6,909 nt of DNA from Nitrospiraceae bacterium (GTDB lineage: Bacteria > Nitrospirota > Thermodesulfovibrionia > Thermodesulfovibrionales > UBA9159): the NCBI GenBank assembly GCA_003453735.1, contig DMNE01000519.1, positions 15,044 to 21,952 on the forward strand, given 5' to 3'. Each line of letters starts with the position of its first letter. The stretch's first letter is position 1. The position numbers were made by a program, and so were the translations under genes. Positions 1-6,301 of this stretch are shown one piece after another. Below the pieces are notes generated by a model. The model did no database searches. It was not told the origin of the DNA and worked only from the letters and a program-made list of their open reading frames with translations.

Positions 1-68
1 AACACCCTCTTGTAGGTCTTCACCATATCCCAGATTTCTTCAATTGGTTTCTGCTCGCCGACAATCAT
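1..68 (-). CDS. metV: MetV-like methylenetetrahydrofolate reductase partner, N-terminal fragment
   Basis: Only the first 22 codons lie in the window; the gene runs off the left edge. The start is the ATG at 66-68, three bases after the mvhD stop, with an AGGAGT ribosome binding site at 78-83 inside the end of mvhD, nine bases upstream. The peptide begins MIVGEQKPIEEI and continues to YKRV. From memory this resembles the N-terminus of the small zinc/iron-sulfur MetV family (MTHFR C-terminal domain type), which usually opens with MIV..KP.EEI and leads into a GC..C motif just beyond what is visible here. In Moorella, MetV partners MetF in reducing methylene-tetrahydrofolate to methyl-tetrahydrofolate, and its gene lies directly after mvhD, as here. 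With so few residues the name leans on gene order; the presence of a coding start is much surer than the name. Confidence 0.7.
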   Translation of the reverse strand, partial: MIVGEQKPIEEIWDMVKTYKRV

Positions 69-71
69 TGG

Positions 72-578
72 TTAATCACTCCTTTTATTGCGTTTGCACC
101 CCGCAAGCCAGATAGGTGATGGCCCGAGCTTGCTGATCCTCTCCGTGAACTCTTCACAGATCTCAGCCCATCTCGGTCCCATGGCCGCCGAAAGGTTATA
201 CATTTCAAGGCGCGCAGGGTCGATGCCCACCTTGGACAAGAGTTTCTTCATATACTTAATCCGTAATGCCGCATAGGTATTACCTTCCAGGTAATGACAC
301 TGTCCCTTTAGTCAGCCCGCAGCAAACACGCCGTCGACGCCCTTTTCAAAAGCACGGAGGATATGGATATGATCGAGCTTGCCGGTACACGGAAGCCGGA
401 TGACCTTCACGTTTGACGGATAAGAGAGTCTCATTACGCCAGCCAGGTCAGCCGCTGCGAAAGCGCAGTAATGGCAGGCAAAGGCCAAAACGTTCGGCTT
501 CCAATCAGATGGCGTCTCATGCGGTTTCTCTATTGTAGCGGCAGGCTTTTTCGTCTGCTGCTCAGCAATATTGACCAT
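72..578 (-). CDS. mvhD: MvhD/FlpD-family iron-sulfur electron-transfer subunit, selenocysteine-containing
   Basis: This subunit carries a [2Fe-2S] cluster and passes electrons between a partner enzyme and HdrA. I read it as one 168-residue protein with an in-frame TGA at codon 89 (312-314) decoded as selenocysteine. Residues 28-88 hold the family N-terminal half: C35 and C38 (ACHYCAFAAADLAG), then C64 (LPCTGKLD), then the LRAFEKGVDGVFAAG segment. The TGA falls exactly on the cysteine of the family motif AGC..G.CHY, giving AAG-U-LKGQCHY with C94 retained. The frame then stays open and MvhD-like (NTYAALRIKYMKKLL, then F.ERISKLGPSPI) to TAA at 72-74, three bases before the next gene. There is no frameshift. 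The start ATG (576-578) has a strong AGGAGG-type site at 587-595. The gap after hdrA is 40 bases. Sec at this position is known in methanogen VhuD. The alternative is a nonsense mutation, which conservation and spacing argue against. Confidence 0.9.
279..295 (-). promoter_or_regulatory. Candidate bacterial SECIS stem-loop
   Basis: On the mRNA, ATTACC (295-290) pairs perfectly with GGTAAT (284-279) around a five-base loop UGGAA (289-285). The loop begins 22 bases after the UGA. The loop has G at its second and third positions. Bacterial SECIS elements, which bind SelB, sit just downstream of the UGA inside the coding region, with a short apical stem and a G in the first two loop positions. The element fits that pattern. 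No long lower stem is evident by eye, which lowers confidence a little. Confidence 0.72.
312..314 (-). other. Recoded UGA (selenocysteine) codon in mvhD
   Basis: TGA codon 89 of mvhD. It replaces the first conserved cysteine of the C..G.CHY cluster-binding motif, and it is followed in frame by LKGQCHY. The reading frame after it is coding and family-like for 79 codons, so this is read as selenocysteine and not as the gene end. Confidence 0.88.
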
Positions 579-618
579 TACGTAGTCCTCCTCCTTTTGC
601 TGCTTCTCTGCACAATCC

Positions 619-3600
619 CTATCCTCCGATCACCCCTGGCTCACATTCCACAGCCGCATCGATCATGGCCAGGATCTGGTCGTCCCGGAAGTTGTTGACC
701 TGGAAGGCCTTGGCAGGACAGATGCTTGCGCAGATTCCGCAGCCCATGCATTTTACTTCATTGTGCGCGACTTTGCCGTCTTCGCCTATATAGGGCGAAT
801 CAAAGGGACAGACCCGGAAACAGCTCAGACAGGACATGCAGAGTTCTTTCCTATGTTTGGCAATAATCCCTGAGACAGCGAGATGTTCGTGAGACAGGAT
901 CACCCCGGCGCGACCTGCAGCTGCAAGAGCCTGACTGATCGTCTCGTCAAGGTTCTTGGGGGCATGAGCAAGACCGGCGACGAAGATCCCCTCGCTCGGA
1001 AAGTCAACAGGACGGAGTTTTACGTGAGCCTCGAGAAAATAGCCATCGGGGTTACGGGTAACTTTGTACATTTCACCGACCTTATCGGTCGTCGGGTGCG
1101 GCCTCAGCCCTGTCGAGAGAACGAGCCAATCAGCATCCATAGTCAGTTCCTTGTTCAGCATGTAGTCCCATGTCCTGATCAGAAGGCTCTCGCCCGATTT
1201 CTCAATAGAGGGTTTTTTATCAACTTCGAAGCGAACAAAGATCACCCCAAGGTCCCGCGCCATTTTGTAATAATCTTCGCGTAGGCCATAGGTACGGATA
1301 TCTCTGTAAAGAATGATTACCTGTGTCTGGTGATTGCTTTTCTTAAGCGCAATGGCGTTCTTTATTGCGTCCTGGCAGCATATACGGGAGCAGTACTGGT
1401 TCGGTTCTTCCCGCGAACCCACACACTGAATCATCACAAAGCGTTTGCCTGATGTTGAAGTGTCACCGCAGGCAAGCCTCTTTTCGAGTTCACGCTGGGT
1501 GATCACCCGGTCACTTTCTTGAGAGAGGTACTCAGTCGGATCATATTCGATACCGCCGGTAGCAAGTACGATGGCTCCGTGATCTATCGACGTTCCGTCG
1601 GTCAGCGCTGTCTTGAAGTTCCCTACGAACCCATCGGTCTTCTTCACCTCAACACCGGAATGAACCGTGATGCGCTCGTGGCGCATCACGGCAGAGGTTG
1701 TCGATTTCAGGAATTCCTGCACATCGTTTCCTTCCAGGGTGCGGTAAAGGCTTTTTGCTAGGCCACCCAGTTCCTTCTCCTTTTCCACGATATGGACCTT
1801 GAATCCCTGTTCGGCGAGGGAGAGGGCGGCAGTCATACCGGCGATTCCGCCTCCGAGGATCAGCGCAGCAGGCGTTACATCCACCGTATCTGTCTTAATC
1901 GGTGCGAGGAGTCTTGCCTTGGCTACTGACATCTTGACGATCTGCTTTGCCTTCTTCGTAGCCTCTTCTTTCTGTCCCATATGGCACCACGAGCATTGCT
2001 CACGGATATCAGCCAGATCAAAGAGATACTTGTTCAAGCCGGCATCACGAATGGTCTCCTGAAACAGCGGCTCATGGGTCCTCGGTGTACAGGAGGCAAC
2101 TACAACTCTGTTGAGGTTTTTCTCTTTTATTGTCTGCTTAAGCATTTCCTGGCTGTCCTGAGCACAGGCATAAATTGTATTGGTAGCATAGACCACTCCT
2201 GGCAGATCCTTTACCGATTCGACCACTTCATCGACCTTTACCGTTCCAGCGATGTTGATGCCGCAGTGGCAGACAAACACTCCGATCCGAGGCTCTTCCC
2301 CAACCACATTCTTTTCCGGTGGCAATTCCTTGGTGACAGTCTCTGTTCCGCGGACCTCGCTCAAAAGTGCCATAGCCTCTGCTGCCACGGCACTTCCCTG
2401 CATAACGGTCTCAGGAATGTCTTTTGGGCCTTGGTAGGTTCCTGTCACATAAATACCTTCCCTTGAAGTCCGGACAGGCCGAAGCGGAGATGTCTTTGCA
2501 AAGAAGTAGGGATTCGTCTCGATCCCGAAAGTAGCCGCGCACTGTATCGCGTCCTTATGAGGCTGAAGGCCAATCGATAAGACGGTCATATCAAAGGTTT
2601 CATCAATAAGTTTTCCGTCCTCGGCAGCATAGCGCAGTAGCAGATCCCCTGTGGCCGAATCCTCCCGGATCGCTGAGATCATGGCGCGCTGATAACGGAC
2701 ACCATAGTCGTTTTTGGCACGCTCAACATACTTGTCAAAGTCCTTACCAAAGGCGCGCATCTCCATAAAGAAAATGGTGGGCTCGATATGCGCATCGTGT
2801 TCTTTTGCGATAATCGCTTGCTTTGTGGCATACATGCAGCATACCGAGGAACACCATGGATTGGCATTTCGAGGATCCCTGGACCCCACACACTGAATCC
2901 AAGCGACCTTTTTGGGATGCTTTCCGTCAAAGGGTCTTTTTACTTCCCCCTTGTACGGTCCTGATGCGGACAGGATGCGCTCGAACTGTATGGAAGATAT
3001 GACGTTTTTCCATCGGCCCAGACCCAGTTCACCCCTGACCCGTGCGTCATAAAGGGCGAGGCCGGGGCTCAGGATAATCGCTCCGACAGAAAGCGTTAAC
3101 TCCCCGCCCTTATCTTCATAGTTGATCGCTCCTGCCTTACAGACCTTTTCACACATGCGACAAACACCTTTCGTAAGGAAGAGGCATTGGCTTGGATCAA
3201 TGGCCCTTGTGTTTGGCACGGCTTGAGGGAAGAGGCTATAAATGGCCTTGCGCGTTGCGAGGCCCTGCTCAAATTCGCTTGTCACCTTCTTGGGACATTT
3301 TGCCTCGCAGTCCCCGCATCCGGTGCACTTCTTAGGGTCCACAAAGCGGGGCGCACGCCTGACTCTAACGGAAAAATTTCCTGGCTCGCCTTCAACTGAA
3401 ACCACCTCGGCTAATGAATGGACATCGATGTTCATGTGTCTGCCAACCTCAACCATCTTGGGCGAGATCATACACATTGAACAGTCTCCCGTCGGGAAAG
3501 TCTTATCGAGCATGACCATAGTTCCGCCGATCGAGGGATCTCTCTGGACCATGTGAACCTTTAACCCACCATCTGCAAGATCAAGTGCGGCCTGCATTCC

Positions 3601-3663
3601 GCCTATACCGCCGCCCACAATCAGAACTGAACCGTGTTTTCGGGAAGAACCATTTCCGCTCAT
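619..3663 (-). CDS. hdrA: HdrA-like flavin/iron-sulfur electron-transfer subunit, tandem two-unit fusion
   Basis: Cytoplasmic FAD and [4Fe-4S] subunit, the electron hub of heterodisulfide-reductase-like complexes. It has 1014 residues, against roughly 650 for a methanogen HdrA, and contains two flavin units. Unit 1: GGGIGG dinucleotide-binding loop (17-22), DCSMC (60-64), an inserted ferredoxin domain with C113/C116/C119/C123 and C160/C168/C171/C175, then QCVGSR (257-262) and CSSVCC. A typical HdrA N-terminal domain follows in the middle of the chain: CHCG (C465, C467), C500, SCTPRTHEP (C525) and REQCSWC (C557, C560). Unit 2: GGGIAG (604-609), a second QCVGSR (746-751) and CSRICC, but no inserted ferredoxin. 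The C-terminus has two [4Fe-4S] motifs, C942/945/948/952 and C972/975/978/982. The start ATG overlaps the hdrB stop (ATGA), with AAGGAG at 3675-3680. Related two-unit proteins include QmoB-like subunits, but hdrBC and mvhD neighbours favour the methylenetetrahydrofolate reductase complex. The electron donor is not shown by the sequence. Confidence 0.93.
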   Translation of the reverse strand: MSGNGSSRKHGSVLIVGGGIGGMQAALDLADGGLKVHMVQRDPSIGGTMVMLDKTFPTGDCSMCMISPKMVEVGRHMNIDVHSLAEVVSVEGEPGNFSVRVRRAPRFVDPKKCTGCGDCEAKCPKKVTSEFEQGLATRKAIYSLFPQAVPNTRAIDPSQCLFLTKGVCRMCEKVCKAGAINYEDKGGELTLSVGAIILSPGLALYDARVRGELGLGRWKNVISSIQFERILSASGPYKGEVKRPFDGKHPKKVAWIQCVGSRDPRNANPWCSSVCCMYATKQAIIAKEHDAHIEPTIFFMEMRAFGKDFDKYVERAKNDYGVRYQRAMISAIREDSATGDLLLRYAAEDGKLIDETFDMTVLSIGLQPHKDAIQCAATFGIETNPYFFAKTSPLRPVRTSREGIYVTGTYQGPKDIPETVMQGSAVAAEAMALLSEVRGTETVTKELPPEKNVVGEEPRIGVFVCHCGINIAGTVKVDEVVESVKDLPGVVYATNTIYACAQDSQEMLKQTIKEKNLNRVVVASCTPRTHEPLFQETIRDAGLNKYLFDLADIREQCSWCHMGQKEEATKKAKQIVKMSVAKARLLAPIKTDTVDVTPAALILGGGIAGMTAALSLAEQGFKVHIVEKEKELGGLAKSLYRTLEGNDVQEFLKSTTSAVMRHERITVHSGVEVKKTDGFVGNFKTALTDGTSIDHGAIVLATGGIEYDPTEYLSQESDRVITQRELEKRLACGDTSTSGKRFVMIQCVGSREEPNQYCSRICCQDAIKNAIALKKSNHQTQVIILYRDIRTYGLREDYYKMARDLGVIFVRFEVDKKPSIEKSGESLLIRTWDYMLNKELTMDADWLVLSTGLRPHPTTDKVGEMYKVTRNPDGYFLEAHVKLRPVDFPSEGIFVAGLAHAPKNLDETISQALAAAGRAGVILSHEHLAVSGIIAKHRKELCMSCLSCFRVCPFDSPYIGEDGKVAHNEVKCMGCGICASICPAKAFQVNNFRDDQILAMIDAAVECEPGVIGG

Positions 3664-4535
3664 ATGAGTTTCAACTCCTTCAAGAGTCCGATAGGGTCAA
3701 TAAAATGCCTGTCAACCTGCATCTTTTTGGCGCTGATGCCAAAGGCAATACCGAGCAGTTCGGTAATGAAGTAGACGGGCAACCTCTCCTTCATCCTATA
3801 AACTTCTCCAGTCTTATCCTGATACGCATCGAGGTTCATCTGGCACATGGGACACGTGGTTACGAAGCAGTTTGCCCCCCGTGCCGTGGCATCCTTCATG
3901 ATCTTCGACATGAGAAGCAGGGATGTGTCAGCATCATTGACCGCTGCAGAGGCACCACAGCAATCGGTTTTGTAGCCCCATTCCACCGGCTCTGCCCCGA
4001 CCGCGCTACAGATGATCTCCATGCTCTGCGGATTTTCGACGTCATCAGGTACTGCAACATCACTGGGGAAGCGGGTCAGTAAACATCCGTAATAGCAGGC
4101 GGGCTTGAGCCCGGCGAGCTTCATTTTCGTCTTTTCAGCGATCTCACCGGAATGGGCCTTTGGCAGAAACGCCTCGAGGATGCTCAGTATCTTAATTTTG
4201 CCCTTAACCTTTTTAGCGAGTTTGGAGTTGATTCTGTTTTTTAAGTCAGCATCATCGGTAAGCCTCTTCTGAGAGACCAGCATCCTGCTGTAGCAGGATG
4301 AACAAGGGATGACGATGTCGGAAAGGCCGCAGGCATCGGCAATACCGAGGTTGCGGGCCGGCAGGGCGACCGCCAGAAACTCATCCGTTTTGCTTGCTGA
4401 GGTTGCTCCGCAACAATTCCAGTCATCAATCTCCTTAAGCTCCATCCCCAGCTCCCTGAAGATGAGTCTATTCTGGATATCGTAGAGCTCAGATGAGGCA
4501 TGCAATGAACAGCCGGGGTAATATGCTATTTCCAT
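3660..4535 (-). CDS. hdrB: HdrB-like subunit with two CCG domains
   Basis: A 291-residue protein with the two cysteine-rich CCG domains of heterodisulfide reductase subunit B. Domain 1 has C9 (YPGC), C41-C42 (NCCG) and C78..C81 (PCSSC). Domain 2 has C147/C151 (ACYYGC), C192-C193 (DCCG) and C228..C231 (TCPMC). In methanogen HdrB these two sets hold a pair of non-cubane [4Fe-4S] clusters that split the CoM-S-S-CoB disulfide. This bacterium would not be expected to use that substrate. Here the subunit more likely carries electrons, or acts on another acceptor, within the hdrCBA-mvhD-metV complex; that part is inference. All cluster cysteines are present, so the protein looks active. The start ATG follows hdrC by nine bases, and its ribosome binding site TAGGAGT (4541-4547) overlaps the hdrC stop. 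The gene ends in a 4-base overlap with hdrA, implying translational coupling. Confidence 0.94.
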   Translation of the reverse strand: MEIAYYPGCSLHASSELYDIQNRLIFRELGMELKEIDDWNCCGATSASKTDEFLAVALPARNLGIADACGLSDIVIPCSSCYSRMLVSQKRLTDDADLKNRINSKLAKKVKGKIKILSILEAFLPKAHSGEIAEKTKMKLAGLKPACYYGCLLTRFPSDVAVPDDVENPQSMEIICSAVGAEPVEWGYKTDCCGASAAVNDADTSLLLMSKIMKDATARGANCFVTTCPMCQMNLDAYQDKTGEVYRMKERLPVYFITELLGIAFGISAKKMQVDRHFIDPIGLLKELKLI

Positions 4536-4544
4536 CGGATACTC

Positions 4545-5093
4545 CTAAAGCCCCTGGTCTTTCGACTTTCGATAAAGGCCTTTTACCTCAGAGAGGCCTT
4601 TAATCTTCTCAATGCTGAAGTGCATACGCCTCTTCTTTATCATCGAAAGGCCGAGCTTTGCCTGATCCATAATTTCATCAAGAATAGCCTTCCACCTGCC
4701 TTGCTTCAGTTCAGAGGCCGCATTTTTCATCTCATACAGGCCCATGAACTCCAGCTCGCTCAGCCGCCCGAAGTGGGACACTGATTTTGTGAAGGCATCA
4801 TGGAAAGAAGCGACCTTGGGGGTCATCGGCTCGACCAAGCGCTCCTTCGCCATCTGCTTAAGCGTCTCGGTAATCCGCGAGGTCTGGATGCTGTTCGGGC
4901 ACCGCGTACCGCACGTATAGCAGGCGACGCATTTCCAGACAAGGAGGTTGCCGAGCGCATCGTCCTTTTCCCCGAGCAGAACCATTCTTATCAGCCGGTC
5001 AGGCGTGACCGCGGTCATGTCGCCCACGGGGCAGCCGGCAGCGCACCGGCGGCACTGATAACACGCCAGGAGGTTTTGACCTGACCGCTCCAT
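4545..5093 (-). CDS. hdrC: HdrC-like two-[4Fe-4S] ferredoxin subunit
   Basis: Small iron-sulfur subunit that links HdrA to HdrB. Counted from the ATG at 5091-5093 it has 182 residues. Two classic C-x2-C-x2-C-x3-C motifs appear: ACYQCRRCAAGCP (cysteines at 11, 14, 17, 21) and KCVACYTCGTRCP (55, 58, 61, 65). A helical C-terminal half ending in basic residues follows, as in the family. There are no membrane segments, so this is the soluble HdrC type and not the DsrM/HdrE type. The frame is open a little further, to TTG codons at 5106-5108 and 5103-5105. I chose the ATG because AGGAGG lies just before it, although the spacing is only two bases; the TTG choices would add four or five residues and lack a ribosome binding site. 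It is the first gene of the hdrCBA-mvhD-metV run and sits downstream of a well-formed promoter. Confidence 0.92.
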   Translation of the reverse strand: MERSGQNLLACYQCRRCAAGCPVGDMTAVTPDRLIRMVLLGEKDDALGNLLVWKCVACYTCGTRCPNSIQTSRITETLKQMAKERLVEPMTPKVASFHDAFTKSVSHFGRLSELEFMGLYEMKNAASELKQGRWKAILDEIMDQAKLGLSMIKKRRMHFSIEKIKGLSEVKGLYRKSKDQGL

Positions 5094-5095
5094 AA

Positions 5096-5101
5096 CCTCC
5101 T
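5096..5101 (-). promoter_or_regulatory. Ribosome binding site deciding the hdrC start
   Basis: AGGAGG on the minus strand, two bases before the ATG at 5093. The spacing is shorter than usual, but no comparable site precedes the in-frame TTG codons at 5108 and 5105, so it favours the ATG. Confidence 0.55.
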
Positions 5102-5143
5102 GCAACAACGGCTGAGATACCGCAGTCTACGAACCTACAACCT

Positions 5144-5161
5144 TCTGATTGCATCATCAGA
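5144..5161 (-). other. Small stem-loop in the predicted hdrC leader
   Basis: TCTGAT and ATCAGA form a 6-bp stem around a six-base loop, about 50 bases before hdrC. It is not followed by a T-run, so it is not an intrinsic terminator. It may be chance or a minor leader structure. Confidence 0.3.
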
Positions 5162-5175
5162 CTCCTTCACTTTGT

Positions 5176-5201
5176 CGTGGTCTTTTCCTGAGGAAACCAC
5201 G
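5176..5201 (-). other. Leader hairpin near the predicted 5' end of the hdrC transcript
   Basis: On the minus-strand RNA, CGUGG plus UUUCC pair with GGAAA and CCACG around a UCA loop. That gives ten base pairs with one three-base bulge (AGA) on the 3' side. It begins about seven bases after the start site implied by the -10 box at 5215-5220. No T-run follows on either strand, so it is not a terminator. Its position at the 5' end would suit mRNA stabilisation or control of the leader, which is inference. Confidence 0.5.
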
Positions 5202-5214
5202 GGGACTGTTCACT

Positions 5215-5223
5215 ATTATAACA
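5215..5223 (-). promoter_or_regulatory. Extended -10 promoter upstream of hdrCBA-mvhD-metV
   Basis: The minus strand reads TGTTATAAT: a perfect TATAAT (5215-5220) with the TG of an extended -10 element (5222-5223). The 17-base-spaced -35 position (5238-5243) reads TGCAAA, a poor match to TTGACA, which is common for extended -10 promoters or activator-dependent ones. Transcription would start near 5208 and give a leader of about 115 bases before hdrC. It lies in the gap between folD and hdrC, on the right strand. Confidence 0.62.
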
Positions 5224-5239
5224 TCTGACGGACAGCTTT

Positions 5240-5271
5240 TGCATGAGCGGAACAGTTCCTGCTCTCATGCA
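5240..5271. promoter_or_regulatory. 32-bp interrupted palindrome over the -35 region, candidate operator
   Basis: Perfect 8-bp arms TGCATGAG (5240-5247) and CTCATGCA (5264-5271) flank a 16-base centre. The centre itself contains a shorter palindrome, GGAACAGTTCC (5249-5259), nearly concentric with the outer one. The left arm overlaps the -35 position of the promoter at 5215-5223. No T-run follows on either strand, so a terminator for folD is unlikely. A binding site for a dimeric regulator of the hdr operon is the simplest reading; an RNA hairpin in folD read-through transcript is the alternative. Confidence 0.5.
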
Positions 5272-5321
5272 GATTTCGGACGTCAAATCCCCTTTTCAGT
5301 ACCCATACCCCTTCGGGAATA

Positions 5322-6188
5322 TTACACAGTGAACGGTATCCCCGCCTGCATTTTTGCTGCAAGTACCGTATTGTACATGAGCATGGCGATCGTCATAGGA
5401 CCGGCTCCGCCCGGCACAGGGGTGATATATGCCGCCCTCTCTTTTGCAGCATCAAAATCAACATCTCCTACGATTTTCCCCTCGGCAGTGACATTGATAC
5501 CGATGTCTATTACGGCAGCACCCTCTTTTATCATGTCCCCGGTTATCATCTTTGCCTTTCCGACTGCAGCACAGAGGATATCGGCCTTGAGGCAAACCTC
5601 TTTCAGGTTGGTGGTTCTGCTGTGGGCTATCGTTACCGTGGCGTGTTTTCTTAACAGCAGCAGAGCAAGGGGTTTGCCTACGATGACACTCCTCCCAACA
5701 ACAACAGCATGTTTTCCTTTCGGGTCAATCTGGTAGGCCTCGAGCATCTTCATGGCTCCATGAGGAGTGCATGCGATGAATCCCGGCTCATCGAGCACCA
5801 GTTTCCCGAGGGCATCGGGACCAAAGCCGTCCACATCCTTGGCAGGGGAGATGCGGTTCATAATCTCCTTCTCATCGAGTCCCTTCGGGAGGGGTAATTG
5901 AACAAGTATTCCGTTCACCTTCGGGTCGCCGTTAAGCTGGTCGATGAGCGTTCTCAATTCGGCCTGGGTAATGGTTGCAGGGATTTTATGGGCGAAACTT
6001 GCTATCCCTATCTCACCACACGCCTTTTCCTTGGATGAAACGTATTTCTGTGAAGCGGGGTTTTCACCGACCAGGACAACGGCAAGTCCGGGGGCTATCC
6101 CCTTTGCCTTGAGTTCAGCGACCTCGGTCGCCAATTTTGCCCTGATGTCTGCTGCGACTTTCTTCCCATCGATCAATTCTGCTGCCAT
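5322..6188 (-). CDS. folD: Bifunctional methylenetetrahydrofolate dehydrogenase/methenyltetrahydrofolate cyclohydrolase
   Basis: Cytoplasmic enzyme that interconverts 5,10-methylene-, 5,10-methenyl- and 10-formyl-tetrahydrofolate. It has 288 residues, the usual FolD length. Visible landmarks: YVSSKEKA with Y49 and K53, matching the catalytic Tyr/Lys pair; GILVQLPLPKGL (93-104); DVDGF (118-122); CTPHG (140-144); the Rossmann loop GRSVIVGKP (165-173); and PVPGGAGPMT (257-266). Nothing essential is missing. The start ATG at 6186-6188 has GGAGGG three bases upstream. In the Wood-Ljungdahl direction it makes the methylene-tetrahydrofolate that the complex encoded downstream would reduce, so placement beside hdrCBA-mvhD-metV is functionally coherent. 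A 228-base gap with its own promoter separates it from hdrC. NADH or NADPH preference cannot be judged by eye. Confidence 0.97.
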   Translation of the reverse strand: MAAELIDGKKVAADIRAKLATEVAELKAKGIAPGLAVVLVGENPASQKYVSSKEKACGEIGIASFAHKIPATITQAELRTLIDQLNGDPKVNGILVQLPLPKGLDEKEIMNRISPAKDVDGFGPDALGKLVLDEPGFIACTPHGAMKMLEAYQIDPKGKHAVVVGRSVIVGKPLALLLLRKHATVTIAHSRTTNLKEVCLKADILCAAVGKAKMITGDMIKEGAAVIDIGINVTAEGKIVGDVDFDAAKERAAYITPVPGGAGPMTIAMLMYNTVLAAKMQAGIPFTV

Positions 6189-6215
6189 ACACCCTCCTCA
6201 TTTCAAAAGTAAGTT

Positions 6216-6239
6216 ATGAAGTCACTACGCCATGAAGTC
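6216..6239. repeat. Short direct repeat before folD
   Basis: ATGAAGTC occurs at 6216-6223 and again at 6232-6239, 16 bases apart, in the 113-base gap between folE and folD and about 28 bases upstream of the folD start. It could be a regulator half-site pair, but two copies of eight bases can arise by chance. I see no convincing promoter or terminator in this gap. Confidence 0.3.
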
Positions 6240-6301
6240 CTCGAGCCGTGAAACATAGCGCTACAGCAGTTACTTAACGACTCAATTGCCGAATAACGTA
6301 A

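Noticed and set aside
88..276. Plus-strand open frame opposite the 3' half of mvhD
   Set aside because: It resembles no family I recognise and is the antisense shadow of the mvhD coding sequence.
72..311. mvhD as a pseudogene with a nonsense mutation or frameshift
   Set aside because: The frame is unbroken apart from the one TGA, residues after it stay family-like, the metV ribosome binding site lies at its true 3' end, and a SECIS-like hairpin is present.
312..578. A complete 88-residue protein ending at the TGA
   Set aside because: It would end in the middle of the family's C..G.CHY motif and leave 240 bases of conserved same-frame sequence unused. The selenoprotein reading explains all of it.
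883..1284. Plus-strand open frames opposite hdrA, including those at 1981-2466 and 3242-3556
   Set aside because: They lie wholly opposite a strongly conserved hdrA sequence and show no domain motifs.
3135..3190. Irregular C-x7-C-x2-C-x3-C cluster motif in HdrA unit 1 (C160-C175) as a damaged ferredoxin site
   Set aside because: As I recall the family, HdrA/QmoA-type inserted ferredoxins normally show this wider first spacing.
3585..4082. 165-codon plus-strand open frame opposite hdrB and the start of hdrA
   Set aside because: It is antisense to the conserved CCG domains, has no recognisable motifs, and is best read as a shadow.
5240..5271. Intrinsic terminator for folD
   Set aside because: The palindrome has no T-run after it on either strand, and its arms are interrupted and overlap promoter elements.
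5149..5736. 195-codon plus-strand open frame opposite the folD 3' end
   Set aside because: Its apparent hydrophobic stretches come from the complement of folD's Rossmann-fold codons; it also runs through the hdr promoter region.
6256..6263. TAGCGCTA palindrome between folE and folD
   Set aside because: An 8-bp self-complementary word is expected by chance and has no supporting context.
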